Assembly: GCF_006489205.2 (NCBI RefSeq)
Contig: NZ_VFYR02000001.1
Location: forward strand, 836,554 to 900,553
DNA from: Brevibacterium sp. XM4083
Lineage (GTDB): Bacteria > Actinomycetota > Actinomycetes > Actinomycetales > Brevibacteriaceae
Direction: 5' to 3'
DNA: 64,000 nt
The notes under the pieces are model-generated. The model was given only the letters and a program-made list of their open reading frames with translations, searched no databases and was not told the origin of the DNA. Below are positions 15,856-24,514 of the stretch, piece after piece. The first letter of the stretch is position 1, and each line of letters begins with the position of its first letter. Made by a program: the position numbers and the translations under genes.

Positions 15856-16755
15856 ATGTGGGATCTCCAGCGCCTGCGCGTGTGGCGGGCCGTCGTCGCG
15901 ACCGGCTCGGTCGTCGCCGCCGCGCGCAGCCTCAACTACACCCCGGCCACCGTGAGCCAGCACATCACGACCCTGCAGAAGGCCGTCGGAGCCGAGCTCT
16001 ACCGCCGGTCGGGACGCGGGATCGAGATCACCGAACTCGGGCGCCGCCTCGCCGAGGAGTCCTCCGACGTCTTCACCGGCCTCGGCCGCCTCGACGGCCT
16101 CGTCGAGAGCTTCAGCGCCGTCCACCGCCCGCGGATGCGGATCGCGGCGTTCACCTCGTTCAACGCCGTCCTTCTGCCCGACATCATCGGTCCCGTCGCC
16201 CTCGAGCACGAGGACCTGCGCTTCGACATCCAGCTCAACGAACCGGCGAAGGTCCGCCGCAGCCACTGCACGATCGAGATCCGCAACGAGGTCCCTCAGG
16301 ACGAGGAGGGCAGCCTGCCGGGGATGTCGCGCACCGTGCTCTTCGACGACGACTACCGGGTCGTCGTCTCCGAACGCCACCCCTTCGCCGGCCGCGACTT
16401 CGTGCCCTTCAAGGAGCTCGCCGACGAACGCTGGGTCAACTACGACCTGTGGAACGGCCCGACGAGCCGCGTCGTCGATCTCGCGTGCGCCGCCGCCGGG
16501 TTCGAGCCGACGATGTTCGCCGCTTCCGAGGACGACTACGCCGCGCTCGCCCTCGTCGCCGCGAACCTCGCCGTGACCGTGCTGCCCCGTCTCTCGACCG
16601 AGCACCTGTCGCCCGGCCTCGTCGCCGTCGACCTCACCGACCCGACCCCCGTGCGCCGCGTCGTCATGCATGTCCGTGACCGTGAAGCCCACCTCCCGCA
16701 CGTGCGGGCCTTCGCCTCCGCCGCCGAGGCGGTCGCCGCCGACCGCTTCCCCTGA
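15856..16755 (+). CDS. LysR-family transcriptional regulator, probable controller of the adjacent exporter
   Basis: The 299-residue protein has the N-terminal winged helix-turn-helix (LQRLRVWRAVVATGSVVAAARSLNYTPATVSQHI, residues 4-37) and a C-terminal effector-binding domain of the type-2 periplasmic-binding fold. TACCCT at 15844-15849 ends 6 nt before the ATG, so the mRNA is probably leaderless, which supports this start over the upstream in-frame codons. The divergent partner is a LysE-type exporter, as in the LysG/LysE or ArgP/ArgO systems; by analogy the inducer would be an amino acid. Confidence 0.85.
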   Translation: MWDLQRLRVWRAVVATGSVVAAARSLNYTPATVSQHITTLQKAVGAELYRRSGRGIEITELGRRLAEESSDVFTGLGRLDGLVESFSAVHRPRMRIAAFTSFNAVLLPDIIGPVALEHEDLRFDIQLNEPAKVRRSHCTIEIRNEVPQDEEGSLPGMSRTVLFDDDYRVVVSERHPFAGRDFVPFKELADERWVNYDLWNGPTSRVVDLACAAAGFEPTMFAASEDDYAALALVAANLAVTVLPRLSTEHLSPGLVAVDLTDPTPVRRVVMHVRDREAHLPHVRAFASAAEAVAADRFP

Positions 16756-16799
16756 GCTGCTCACCCCGGACATCGCACCCCGAACGACGTCCAGAGGTA

Positions 16800-16837
16800 G
16801 ATCCCGCTCGACTTCGCGGCGAAAATCGAGCGGGATC
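16800..16837. terminator. Perfect hairpin after the lysR-like gene
   Basis: Arms GATCCCGCTCGA (16800-16811) and TCGAGCGGGATC (16826-16837) are perfectly complementary. The loop itself is a second palindrome (TTCGCGGCGAA). There is no T-tract. It probably ends the regulator transcript and insulates the next promoter. Confidence 0.5.
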
Positions 16838-16953
16838 CGCCTCCGGGAGGCAATTCGCGCGGCCGCACCCCGGCACTGACCTGCCTCCGCAGTCGCGCTC
16901 TCCCTCACAGTCGGCTGAGACCTCCTGAGAGTCCGGTGGGATAGGCTGTGCGC

Positions 16954-18087
16954 GTGAGTTCTGAAATCGAGATCGGCAAAGGCAAGCGCGGTCGTCGGGG
17001 CTATTCGCTCGACGACATCGCCATCATCCCCGCACGTCGCACCCGCGATCCCGAGGATGTCTCCCTGTCCTGGCAGATCGACGCCTACCATTTCGAGCTG
17101 CCGTTCATCGGCGCGCCGATGGACTCGGCGATGTCGCCAGACACCGCCATCGCGCTCGGCCGCCTCGGCGGTCTCGGCGTCCTCGACCTCGAGGGCCTGT
17201 GGACCCGGTACGAGGACCCCGCCCCGCTGCTCGCCGAGATCGCCCAGCTGCCCTCGGACATGGCGACGTCCCGGATGCAGGAGCTCTACTCCGCGCCCAT
17301 CCAGGCCGAACTCATCACCGCGCGTCTCGCGGAGATCCGCGACGCCGGGGTCACCGTCGCCGGTGCCCTGACCCCGCAGCGCACGCAGCAGTTCTACAAG
17401 ACCGTCGTCGATGCCGGTGTCGACATCTTCGTCATCCGCGGCACGACCGTCTCGGCCGAACACGTCTCGAGCCAGGCCGAGCCGCTCAACCTCAAGCAGT
17501 TCATCTACGAACTCGACGTCCCCGTCATCGTCGGCGGGGCCGCCACCTACACCGCCGCCCTCCACCTCATGCGCACGGGTGCCGCCGGCGTCCTCGTCGG
17601 CTTCGGCGGGGGAGCGGCGGCGACGACGCGGCGCACGCTGGGCATCCACGCCCCGATGGCCACCGCGATCGCCGATGTCCACGCCGCCCGCCGCGACTAC
17701 ATGGACGAATCCGGCGGCCGCTACGTCCACGTCATCGCCGACGGCGGTCTGGGCACGAGCGGTGAGATCGTCAAGGCCTTCGGCGTCGGCGCCGACGCCG
17801 TGATGCTCGGCACTGCGCTCGCCCGCGCCACGGAGGCCCCCGGCCGCGGCATGCACTGGGGCGCCGAGGCCCACCATCCCGAGCTGCCGCGCGGCCACCG
17901 CGTCGAACTCGGCACGGTCGGCAGCCTCGAACAGGTCCTCTTCGGTCCCGGTCGCACTGCGATCGGCGAACTCAACCTCGCCGGTGCGCTGCGCCGGGCG
18001 CTCGCCACGACCGGGTACGTCGACCTCAAGGAGTTCCAGCGCGTCGACGTCACCGTGTCCCCGTACCAGCCTGGATCGGTGGTCTGA
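16954..18087 (+). CDS. guaB3: GuaB3 family IMP-dehydrogenase-related protein
   Basis: The 377-residue TIM-barrel protein is of the actinobacterial GuaB3 class and sits one operon upstream of guaA. It has the opening RRGYSLDDIAIIPARRTRDP, the PMDSAMSP substrate segment (~residue 53), GAAATTRRTLG in the cysteine-loop region, and ADGGLGTSGEIVKAFGVGAD (~265) for phosphate binding. The CBS domains of true IMP dehydrogenase are absent. In the loop where IMPDH has its catalytic Cys I see no Cys, so a purine (GMP-reductase-like or regulatory) role is open. TAGGCT (16942-16947) ends 6 nt before this GTG, favouring a leaderless start here over the GTG two codons upstream. Confidence 0.85.
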   Translation: MSSEIEIGKGKRGRRGYSLDDIAIIPARRTRDPEDVSLSWQIDAYHFELPFIGAPMDSAMSPDTAIALGRLGGLGVLDLEGLWTRYEDPAPLLAEIAQLPSDMATSRMQELYSAPIQAELITARLAEIRDAGVTVAGALTPQRTQQFYKTVVDAGVDIFVIRGTTVSAEHVSSQAEPLNLKQFIYELDVPVIVGGAATYTAALHLMRTGAAGVLVGFGGGAAATTRRTLGIHAPMATAIADVHAARRDYMDESGGRYVHVIADGGLGTSGEIVKAFGVGADAVMLGTALARATEAPGRGMHWGAEAHHPELPRGHRVELGTVGSLEQVLFGPGRTAIGELNLAGALRRALATTGYVDLKEFQRVDVTVSPYQPGSVV

Positions 18088-18088
18088 T

Positions 18089-19078
18089 CTGTTCCGTCTG
18101 GCACTGACTCCCAAATGGCTGGGGTCCCTGGTCTTCGTCCTCGTGCTCGTCAGCTGCTTCGTCGGACTGTCGGCATGGCAGGTCGACCGTGCCCAGCACA
18201 AGAACGAGGTCGTGTCCTCGACCGATGTCGACGAGACGAAGGACTTCAACGAGCTGATGGGCGCCCAGGCCCCGATGCCGGGCATCCTCGCCGATCAGCG
18301 GGTCAGTCTCACCGGCCGCTGGCTGCCCGACGACCAGGTCGTCGTTCCCGGCCGGATCAACGACGGGGAAGAGGGGTACTGGGTCGTCACGATGTTCGCC
18401 CCCGATGACGCCCGCCTCGGCGAGGGAGCCGTCGCGGACACGACCGGCAAGACGATCGCCATCCCCGTCCTCCGCGGCTTCACCACCGACGAGGCGACGG
18501 CGATGAACTCACGGGCGCTCGAGGGCCCGGTGTCGCTCGTGGCGCGCATCGGTCCCGTCGAAGGGCCCGAACCCGGCACCGACCTGCCGCCAGGGCAGGT
18601 GAAGACGGTCTCGACCTCGCAGCTCATCAACCTCTTCCCCGACCTGCTCACGTACTCCGGCTTCCTCATGCCCGAGTCCGCCACCGGCGCGGCCGCCTCG
18701 GTGGGCACCGGGGGACTGACCCAGGTCGACACGACGACGACCCGCGACGAGGGCGGCTTCAACCTGCAGTCGGCGGTCTACGCCATCGAATGGCTGATCT
18801 TCGCCGGCATGGCCCTCTACATGTGGTGGCAGCTGCTGCGCGACGACTACGTCAGGACCCGCCTCGGCGAGGCCGGGGGCAACGGGAAGGACCCGTCCAC
18901 CGGCGGCGACTACGTCATCGTCAAACCTGCCGGCCAGGCGCGGATCGACCCCGAGGTGATGTCCGGGCTGACCGGACTGCCCGCCCACCGGCACGGCGGG
19001 GCGAAACCGCGCAGAGCCGACAGCCAGACCCAGCCCTCCCCGACTGCCAGCACCACGACCGAAGGACCCGAAGCGTGA
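18089..19078 (+). CDS. SURF1-family cytochrome oxidase assembly protein
   Basis: The protein (about 330 residues) has two membrane helices, WLGSLVFVLVLVSCFVGLSAW at the N-terminus and AIEWLIFAGMALYMWWQL near residue 240, bracketing an extracytoplasmic domain, the SURF1 topology. SURF1 proteins assist haem insertion into cytochrome aa3 oxidase. No ATG, GTG or TTG lies at the expected N-terminus. The frame has CTG at 18089, right after the guaB3 stop, which would start the protein LFRLALTPKW. The nearest standard alternatives are an ATG at 17984 deep inside guaB3 or a GTG at 18143 that would cut into the first helix. I use CTG 18089. The stop overlaps the next gene. Confidence 0.75.
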   Translation: MFRLALTPKWLGSLVFVLVLVSCFVGLSAWQVDRAQHKNEVVSSTDVDETKDFNELMGAQAPMPGILADQRVSLTGRWLPDDQVVVPGRINDGEEGYWVVTMFAPDDARLGEGAVADTTGKTIAIPVLRGFTTDEATAMNSRALEGPVSLVARIGPVEGPEPGTDLPPGQVKTVSTSQLINLFPDLLTYSGFLMPESATGAAASVGTGGLTQVDTTTTRDEGGFNLQSAVYAIEWLIFAGMALYMWWQLLRDDYVRTRLGEAGGNGKDPSTGGDYVIVKPAGQARIDPEVMSGLTGLPAHRHGGAKPRRADSQTQPSPTASTTTEGPEA

Positions 19079-19512
19079 GCGACCACCCCGAGAACCTCGA
19101 TTCCCGCCCCGAGGTCGACGAGTCGAACCTGTGGAGCGTCAAGCGCTTCACCTCGGCGCGCAATGCCCTGAAGTTCTATCGCGTCATGGCGATCATCACC
19201 GGCACGATGCTCATGATCCTCACGGTCGAGATGATCTACAAGTACCTCATCGCCCCGGACCCGTCGACGGCGCTGATGTTCGGTGACTTCAATCTCGCCG
19301 CGGCGATCGCGATCAGCCACGGCTGGTGCTACGTCGTCTACCTCATCGGCTGCTTCTGGCTCAATCAGCAGATGCGCTGGAGCCTCGGCCGCTACCTCAT
19401 CCTCGCCCTCGCCGGCGTCGTTCCGGTGATGTCGTTCATCCTCGAGCGCCGCATCCACCGTCAGGTCGAAGCTGAGCTCGCCGCCGCGGTCGTCGTCGCT
19501 CCCAGGAGCTGA
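19075..19512 (+). CDS. DUF3817 membrane protein
   Basis: The 145-residue product has three hydrophobic helices: [20 protein letters not shown], the [16 protein letters not shown] segment and [20 protein letters not shown]. The EMIYKY, SHGW and FILERR motifs are characteristic of the short DUF3817 family, which in actinobacteria is usually next to SURF1 and guaA genes. The GTG start overlaps the SURF1 stop (GTGA), so it is translationally coupled. The function is unknown; context suggests a link to membrane or oxidase biogenesis. Confidence 0.82.
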   Translation: MSDHPENLDSRPEVDESNLWSVKRFTSARNALKFYRVMAIITGTMLMILTVEMIYKYLIAPDPSTALMFGDFNLAAAIAISHGWCYVVYLIGCFWLNQQMRWSLGRYLILALAGVVPVMSFILERRIHRQVEAELAAAVVVAPRS

Positions 19513-19592
19513 GGACCCTCGCCGAGGCGGTCGCTGAGTTCCGTCCGGAGCCGGCGATCCGGCGCGTCCTGCCGTTGATTAGACTTGGGGGC

Positions 19593-21173
19593 ATGACGAA
19601 CCCCCAGAGCACACAGGTGCCTCCTGTTCTCGTGGTCGATTTCGGCGCGCAGTACGCGCAGCTCATCGCCCGCCGGATCCGTGAGGCGGGACTGTATTCC
19701 GAGATCATCGCCCATGACGCCCCGGCGGCCGAGTTCGCGGCCAAGAACCCCGTGGCCATCGTGCTCTCCGGCGGACCCTCGAGCGTCAACGACGAGGCGG
19801 CGCCGCCCTTCGACGAGGCGGTCTTCGACCTCGGCGTCCCGACGATGGGCATCTGCTACGGGTTCCAGCTCATGTCGACGAGCCTCGGCGGTCGCGTCGC
19901 GAAGACCGACAAGCGCGAGTACGGCTCGACTCCGGTCGCCGTCGCCGACCAGGGGGCACTGCTCGCCGAGACCCCCGATGCCTACACCGTGTGGATGTCC
20001 CACGGGGACTCCGTCGCCGAGGCGCCCGCGGACTTCACTGTCCTCGCCTCGACTCCCGACACCCCGGTCGCGGCGTTCGAGCACCCCGAACGGAAGTTCG
20101 CCGGCGTCCAGTGGCACCCTGAGGTCCTCCATTCCGAGAACGGGCAGAAGATCCTCGAGAACTTCCTCTACCGGGTCGCCGGTCTTGAGGCCGACTGGAC
20201 GAACGAGTCCGTCATCGACGAACAGGTCGACCTCATCCGCCAGCAGGTCGGGGACAAGCAGGTCATCTGCGCGCTCTCCGGCGGCGTCGACTCCTCGGTC
20301 GCGGCCGCCCTCGTCCACAAGGCGATCGGCGATCAGCTCACCTGCGTCTTCGTCGACCACGGGCTGCTGCGCGAAGGCGAACGGGAACAGGTCGAGAACG
20401 ACTACGTCAACTCGATCGGCGTCCGCCTCGTCACCGTCGACGCCCGTGAGCGGTTTATGAAGGAGCTCGCCGGGGTGACCGACCCGGAGGAGAAGCGCAA
20501 GATCATCGGGCGCGAATTCATCCGCACCTTCGAGACCGCCGCCGCCGACCTCGTCCTCGAGGCCAAGGACGAAGGCGAGGAGATCGGCTTCCTCGTCCAG
20601 GGCACCCTCTATCCCGACGTCGTCGAATCCGGCGGCGGGTCGGGCACCGCGAACATCAAGAGCCACCACAACGTCGGCGGGCTGCCCGAGGACATCCAGT
20701 TCCAGCTCATCGAACCCCTGCGCGCCCTGTTCAAGGACGAGGTGCGCGCGATCGGCCGTGAACTCGGCGTGCCCGAGGCTATCGTCTCCCGTCAGCCCTT
20801 CCCGGGCCCGGGCCTCGGCATCCGCATCATCGGCGAGGTCACCGAGGAGCGCCTGGCGATCCTCCGCCGGGCCGACGCGATCGCCCGTGAGGAGCTGACG
20901 AAGGCCGGCCTCGACGGTGAGATCTGGCAGTGCCCGGTCGTCCTCCTCGCCGATGTCCGCTCCGTCGGCGTCCAGGGTGACGGCCGCACGTACGGCCACC
21001 CCGTCGTCCTCCGACCGGTCTCGAGCGAGGATGCGATGACCGCCGACTGGACGCGGATCCCCTACGACACGCTCTCGGTGATCTCGAACCGGATCACCAA
21101 CGAGGTCGATGACATCAACCGCGTCGTCCTCGACGTCACCTCGAAGCCTCCGGGCACGATCGAATGGGAGTGA
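19593..21173 (+). CDS. guaA: GMP synthase (glutamine-hydrolysing)
   Basis: The 526-residue enzyme converts XMP to GMP. It has the N-terminal class-I glutamine amidotransferase domain (nucleophile Cys88 in MGICYGFQ, catalytic His/Glu in QWHPEV), the ATP-pyrophosphatase P-loop [12 protein letters not shown] (~residue 234), and the C-terminal dimerisation domain ending [17 protein letters not shown] at 19580-19585 ends 7 nt before the ATG, so a leaderless transcript is likely and supports this start. It lies downstream of guaB3-SURF1-DUF3817 but apparently has its own promoter. Confidence 0.96.
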   Translation: MTNPQSTQVPPVLVVDFGAQYAQLIARRIREAGLYSEIIAHDAPAAEFAAKNPVAIVLSGGPSSVNDEAAPPFDEAVFDLGVPTMGICYGFQLMSTSLGGRVAKTDKREYGSTPVAVADQGALLAETPDAYTVWMSHGDSVAEAPADFTVLASTPDTPVAAFEHPERKFAGVQWHPEVLHSENGQKILENFLYRVAGLEADWTNESVIDEQVDLIRQQVGDKQVICALSGGVDSSVAAALVHKAIGDQLTCVFVDHGLLREGEREQVENDYVNSIGVRLVTVDARERFMKELAGVTDPEEKRKIIGREFIRTFETAAADLVLEAKDEGEEIGFLVQGTLYPDVVESGGGSGTANIKSHHNVGGLPEDIQFQLIEPLRALFKDEVRAIGRELGVPEAIVSRQPFPGPGLGIRIIGEVTEERLAILRRADAIAREELTKAGLDGEIWQCPVVLLADVRSVGVQGDGRTYGHPVVLRPVSSEDAMTADWTRIPYDTLSVISNRITNEVDDINRVVLDVTSKPPGTIEWE

Positions 21174-21294
21174 GCGCCGCTCGTGTGCGGTGACCTCGGG
21201 CGTCCGCGGGTGCCGCGACCGGTGCCGAGTCGGGCGCTGGGTCGGGTGCCGCGTCGGGCCCTGGGTCGGGCGCTGGGTCGAGCCCTGCCAAGAA

Positions 21295-21317
21295 GCGGGG
21301 CACGATCTGTGCCCCGC
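21295..21317 (+). terminator. Hairpin terminator after guaA
   Basis: GCGGGGCAC and GTGCCCCGC are perfect 9-bp arms around a 5-nt loop in the gap between guaA and bioY. No T-run follows. The preceding ~70 nt consist of imperfect GGGTCGGGCGCT-type repeats. Confidence 0.55.
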
Positions 21318-21326
21318 CGACAACTC

Positions 21327-21348
21327 CTGAACGGTGTTCAGCTACAGT
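21327..21348 (+). promoter_or_regulatory. BioQ-like operator and -10 box of the bioYMN operon
   Basis: CTGAACGGTGTTCAG (21327-21341) is a perfect 6-bp dyad with a 3-bp spacer. It matches the TGAAC-N3-GTT pattern known for BioQ, the TetR-type biotin repressor of corynebacteria and mycobacteria. TACAGT (21343-21348) follows by one base and would be the -10 hexamer, so a bound repressor would cover the promoter core. The transcript would start near 21355. The bioQ gene is not in the window. Confidence 0.65.
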
Positions 21349-21396
21349 GGGGTCAGCCCGGGTGAGGCCCGGGACGACCCGACCGTTGGAGAACCC

Positions 21397-22044
21397 ATGA
21401 CCCACGCAGACAGCACCGCCGCCTCGGCGGGCACCGCTTCGCTCAAGACCCCGAGCCGGGCCGGCGACATCGCGCTCATCGCGGTCTTCGCCGCCCTGCT
21501 CGCGGCGTTCGCGATGCTGCCCCCGATCCCCGTCGGCCCGGTGGGCGTGCCGATCACCCTGCAGACCTTCGCTGTGGCGCTGTGCGGCCTCGTCCTCGGC
21601 CCGTGGCGCGGGGCCGCCGCCGTCGGGCTCTACGTCGTCCTCGGATTGCTCGGACTGCCGATCTTCTCGGGGATGCGCGGCGGCATCGCCGTCCTCGCCG
21701 GCCCGAGCGCCGGCTACATCATCTCCTTCACCCTCTACGCCCTGGCCGCCGGATTCGTCGCCCGTTGGGCGCTGCGCCGCTATCGGGGCGCGGCCCTGTG
21801 GGTCGCGATGTTCCTCGGCTCCCTCGGCGCGAGCTTCCTGCTCAACCACCCGCTCGGCATCCTCGGCATGTCGATCAACGGCGACCTCCCGCTCGGCGTC
21901 GCCTTCGCTGCGGACCTCATCTACTGGCCCGGTGACATCATCAAGAACATCCTCGCGGTGTCCGTGGCCCTGCTCATCCACCGGGCCTTCCCCGACATCC
22001 TCCGCCGCCGAGGCGTCCGCCCCCAGATCCCGGACGCCGAGTGA
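21397..22044 (+). CDS. bioY: Biotin ECF transporter S component
   Basis: The 215-residue, six-helix protein binds biotin in the membrane. The BioY hallmark PVGPVGVPITLQTFAVALCGLVLGPWRGA (~48-75), the GLPIFSG-RGGI-VLAGPSAGYII block and C-terminal YWPGDIIKNILAV are all present. GGAG 6 nt upstream fixes ATG 21397 inside a longer open frame. It is the first gene of a bioY-bioM-bioN operon with overlapping ends and lies behind a BioQ-like operator, so it is likely induced in biotin limitation. Confidence 0.95.
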   Translation: MTHADSTAASAGTASLKTPSRAGDIALIAVFAALLAAFAMLPPIPVGPVGVPITLQTFAVALCGLVLGPWRGAAAVGLYVVLGLLGLPIFSGMRGGIAVLAGPSAGYIISFTLYALAAGFVARWALRRYRGAALWVAMFLGSLGASFLLNHPLGILGMSINGDLPLGVAFAADLIYWPGDIIKNILAVSVALLIHRAFPDILRRRGVRPQIPDAE

Positions 22045-22922
22045 TCTTCCGCCGCCGCCCATCATCGAACGCCCCATCGACCGCCGAGGCGGTGCCCGGG
22101 TCCGCAGCCGACCCCGAGGCGGTGCCCGGGTCCGCCGCAGACCCCGGGGCCGCCTCGGTGTCGGCCGGATCCACCCCTGCCCGGGCGAGGGACCACCGGG
22201 AGATCTCCCTGTCCGGGGTGACGGTCGGCGTCGTCGACGACACTCCCACAGGCGATGCCTTCCGGCCGATCCTCACCGACATCGACCTGCGGCTCACCGA
22301 GCCCGCGGTCGCCGTCATCGGGGCGAACGGATCGGGCAAGTCGACGCTGCTCCAGCTGCTCAACGGACTCGTCACCGCCAACGCCGGACAGGTCCTCATC
22401 GACGGCATCGATCCCGCCCGGCAGCCCGCCGAGGTGCGCTCTCACGTCGGCTTCGTCTTCACTGACCCGGCCGCACAGCTCGTCATGCCGACCCCACTCG
22501 AGGACATCGAACTCTCCCTGCGCCGCCGCGTGCCCAAACGCGAACGCCGGGCGGCGGCCCTCGCCGTGCTCGACGAACTCGGGATCGCCGACCTCGCCGA
22601 CCGCAGCGTCTATGAGCTCTCCGGCGGGCAGCGGCAGCTCGTCGCCCTCGCCGCCGTCCTCGCCGTCGACCCGCAGATCCTCGTCCTCGACGAACCGACG
22701 ACCCTGCTCGACCTGCGCAACCGGGAGCGGCTGCGCGCACGGCTGAACGACCTCGTGGCCCGACGCGGCGTCCGCATCATCGTCTCCACACACGACCTCG
22801 AGTTCGCCGGGATCGCCGACCGCGCCATCGTCGTCGAGGCCGGGCGCATCGCCCACGACGGCACCCCCACCGAGGCGGTCGCGGCCTACCGGGAGATCGT
22901 CATGAGCGAGACCCATGACTGA
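22041..22922 (+). CDS. bioM: ECF transporter ATPase of the biotin system
   Basis: The 293-residue ABC ATPase energises BioY/BioN. Walker A (GANGSGKST, ~residue 94), Q-loop region (FVFTDPAAQL), signature LSGGQRQLVALA, Walker B ILVLDEPTTLLD and the switch His in VSTHDLE are intact. The GTG start overlaps the bioY stop. The first 50 residues precede the ATPase fold and contain a direct repeat of EAVPGSAADP (two full copies and a third partial), encoded by a near-perfect 30-bp DNA repeat; this extension is not usual for BioM. Confidence 0.92.
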   Translation: MIFRRRPSSNAPSTAEAVPGSAADPEAVPGSAADPGAASVSAGSTPARARDHREISLSGVTVGVVDDTPTGDAFRPILTDIDLRLTEPAVAVIGANGSGKSTLLQLLNGLVTANAGQVLIDGIDPARQPAEVRSHVGFVFTDPAAQLVMPTPLEDIELSLRRRVPKRERRAAALAVLDELGIADLADRSVYELSGGQRQLVALAAVLAVDPQILVLDEPTTLLDLRNRERLRARLNDLVARRGVRIIVSTHDLEFAGIADRAIVVEAGRIAHDGTPTEAVAAYREIVMSETHD

Positions 22923-23667
22923 GTCAGGGCAGAACCAAGCAGGGCAGACCCAGGCAGCGCAGACCCAAGCCGGGCAGACCCAAGCAGGGCAGACCCAGGC
23001 AGCGCAGACCCAAGCCGGCCAGGCACGAAGCGCGGGCCGGTCGCGGGCCGGGGTCCGGCGTCGCCCTCAGTTCTTCGGAACGGTGAGCAGGCAACGGGGC
23101 TGGCTGCACGGGGTGCCGACGGGGTGGAAGCTCGCGGCAATCGCCGTCATCGGTCTTGTCGCCCTGATCTTCCGCGACCCGATCATCAACTGGTCGATCT
23201 TCGCCGTCCTTGTCCTCGTCGGCTTCAGCGCCCGCCTGCCCGTCCGACGGTTCGCCCTGACCTGGGCGTATGCGGCGGTTCTCGTCGTCATCGTCATGGT
23301 CCTCCAGGTCTTCTTCGGAACCCTGCAGGCCGGTCTGGCCGTGGCCGGCACCGTCTTCGCCTGCGTCCAGGCGGCACTGCTGCTCACTCTGACGACGACC
23401 GTCGGCCAGCTCCTCGACGCGTTCGCGGCGATCGTCTCCCCGCTGCGCCGCCTCGGCGTCGACACCGAGGTCATCGCCCTGACCGCCGGACTCATGGTCC
23501 GCGCGATCTCGCACATCTCGGGGCTGCTGACCGACGCCGACCGGGCCGCCCGCGCCCGTGGGCTCGAGACGAGCCTCAGGGCTCGGGTCGTGCCCGCGAT
23601 CCTCCGATCGGTGAAGTACGCGCAGGACACGGGGCGCGCCCTCGACGCCCGCGGCATCGTCGACTGA
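22915..23667 (+). CDS. bioN: ECF transporter T component of the biotin system, with a Gln-rich repeat N-terminus
   Basis: The 250-residue EcfT-type membrane protein couples the ATPase to BioY. Five hydrophobic helices follow residue ~60. The coupling-helix motif AARARGLE near residue 215 is the Ala-Arg-Gly signature that contacts the ATPase. The ATG overlaps bioM by 8 nt. Residues 6-35 are six pentapeptides of the QTQAG/QTQAA type, encoded by a 15-bp tandem array, so the cytoplasmic N-terminus can vary in length without frameshift. No such repeat is known to me in BioN. Confidence 0.9.
   Translation: MTESGQNQAGQTQAAQTQAGQTQAGQTQAAQTQAGQARSAGRSRAGVRRRPQFFGTVSRQRGWLHGVPTGWKLAAIAVIGLVALIFRDPIINWSIFAVLVLVGFSARLPVRRFALTWAYAAVLVVIVMVLQVFFGTLQAGLAVAGTVFACVQAALLLTLTTTVGQLLDAFAAIVSPLRRLGVDTEVIALTAGLMVRAISHISGLLTDADRAARARGLETSLRARVVPAILRSVKYAQDTGRALDARGIVD
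22930..23019 (+). repeat. Six 15-bp tandem units inside bioN
   Basis: Units start at 22930, 22945, 22960, 22975, 22990 and 23005, most beginning CAGACCCA. They fall into three variants in the order A-B-C-A-B-C, so the array is also two copies of a 45-bp unit. Being a multiple of three, it preserves the bioN frame. Confidence 0.9.
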
Positions 23668-23759
23668 TCGCCAGCAGAGATGCCCACCCCGATGACCCGA
23701 TCTCCGGAGTACCGTCGGAGACAGCGGGGCGAGTGACCCCGCACAGAGGGGAGATGCTC

Positions 23760-24314
23760 ATGAAGAACCACACCGGCACCGTCCTGCTGGCCATGGACTT
23801 CCAGAACGGCATCGCCGGGCCCTTCGCCGAGGCTGACGTCGTCGCCCGCACGAAGGACGCGATCGCCCACGCCAGGCAGGTCGGCATCCCCGTCGTCTGG
23901 GTGCACGTGGCGCTGCGACCCGGTTATCCCGAGCTGCCCGAGACCTCACCGTTCATGCGCATCGCCTCCCACGGCGACCTGTCCGAGGAGAGCGAGGCGA
24001 CGCAGATCCTCGATGTCATGGGGCGCCGGGACGATGAGCTGCTCGTGACGAAGCGCCGCGTCGGGGCGTTCAGCGGCAGCGACCTCGCCGAGGTGCTCCG
24101 GGGCCTCGGGGCCACCGAGCTCGTGCTCGCCGGGATCGCCACCCGCGGCGTCGTCCTCGCCACGATGCGGCAGGCCGCCGACCTCGACTATCCCGTGACG
24201 ATCCTCGCCGATGCCTGCGCCGACCGCGACGAGGAGGTCCACCGAGTCCTCATCGAGAAGGTGCTGCCCTGGCAGGCCGATGTCGTCACCGTCGCCGAGT
24301 GGGTCGGGAAGTAA
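23760..24314 (+). CDS. Isochorismatase-like hydrolase lacking the usual Cys
   Basis: The 184-residue alpha/beta protein belongs to the isochorismatase/nicotinamidase fold. The catalytic Asp (LLAMDFQNGI, residue 13) and Lys (VTKRRVGAFSGSDL) are in place. In the third motif, however, where amidohydrolases have T-x-x-C-V, this protein has GIATRGVVLAT, with Val at the Cys position. It may act on an ester, ether or other bond, as isochorismatases do without a Cys, or be non-hydrolytic. AGGGGAG 6 nt before ATG 23760 fixes the start. It is probably monocistronic, being followed by a long palindrome. Confidence 0.82.
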   Translation: MKNHTGTVLLAMDFQNGIAGPFAEADVVARTKDAIAHARQVGIPVVWVHVALRPGYPELPETSPFMRIASHGDLSEESEATQILDVMGRRDDELLVTKRRVGAFSGSDLAEVLRGLGATELVLAGIATRGVVLATMRQAADLDYPVTILADACADRDEEVHRVLIEKVLPWQADVVTVAEWVGK

Positions 24315-24324
24315 CGCCCCAGCC

Positions 24325-24396
24325 ATCGAGACGGACACTTCGCGTCGAGACCGGCACTGACAACTGTCGGTCTCGACGCGAAGTGTCCGTCTCGAT
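24325..24396. repeat. Perfect 29-bp palindrome with a 14-nt loop
   Basis: The arms are 24325-24353 and 24368-24396. Each arm contains TCGAGAC twice with ACACTTCGCG between. The arm segment ACGCGAAGTGT is shared with the ends of the two 108-bp elements at 45655 and 46934. It lies 10 nt after the hydrolase stop and is followed by TTTCA, so it may terminate transcription, but it is much longer and more perfect than needed. Confidence 0.85.
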
Positions 24397-24409
24397 TTCA
24401 GGGAGGCCC

Positions 24410-24433
24410 AAGCTGCGGCCCATGACCTGCGGG
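24410..24433. repeat. 24-bp duplicate of the glycosyltransferase 3' end
   Basis: The 24 bases at 24410-24433 recur exactly at 24964-24987, where they encode the QVMGRS segment near the C-terminus of the glycosyltransferase on the minus strand. The same orientation and frame reading (NPQVMGRS) is preserved in the non-coding copy, so this looks like a remnant of a second copy of that gene end. Confidence 0.75.
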
Positions 24434-24514
24434 TTGAGCCGCCGCGAGCACGCGAATCCGTGTGTGCGTGGTCCTGTTACGGTGGAAGCGGACCGCAACC
24501 GAAGAGAGGATCGC

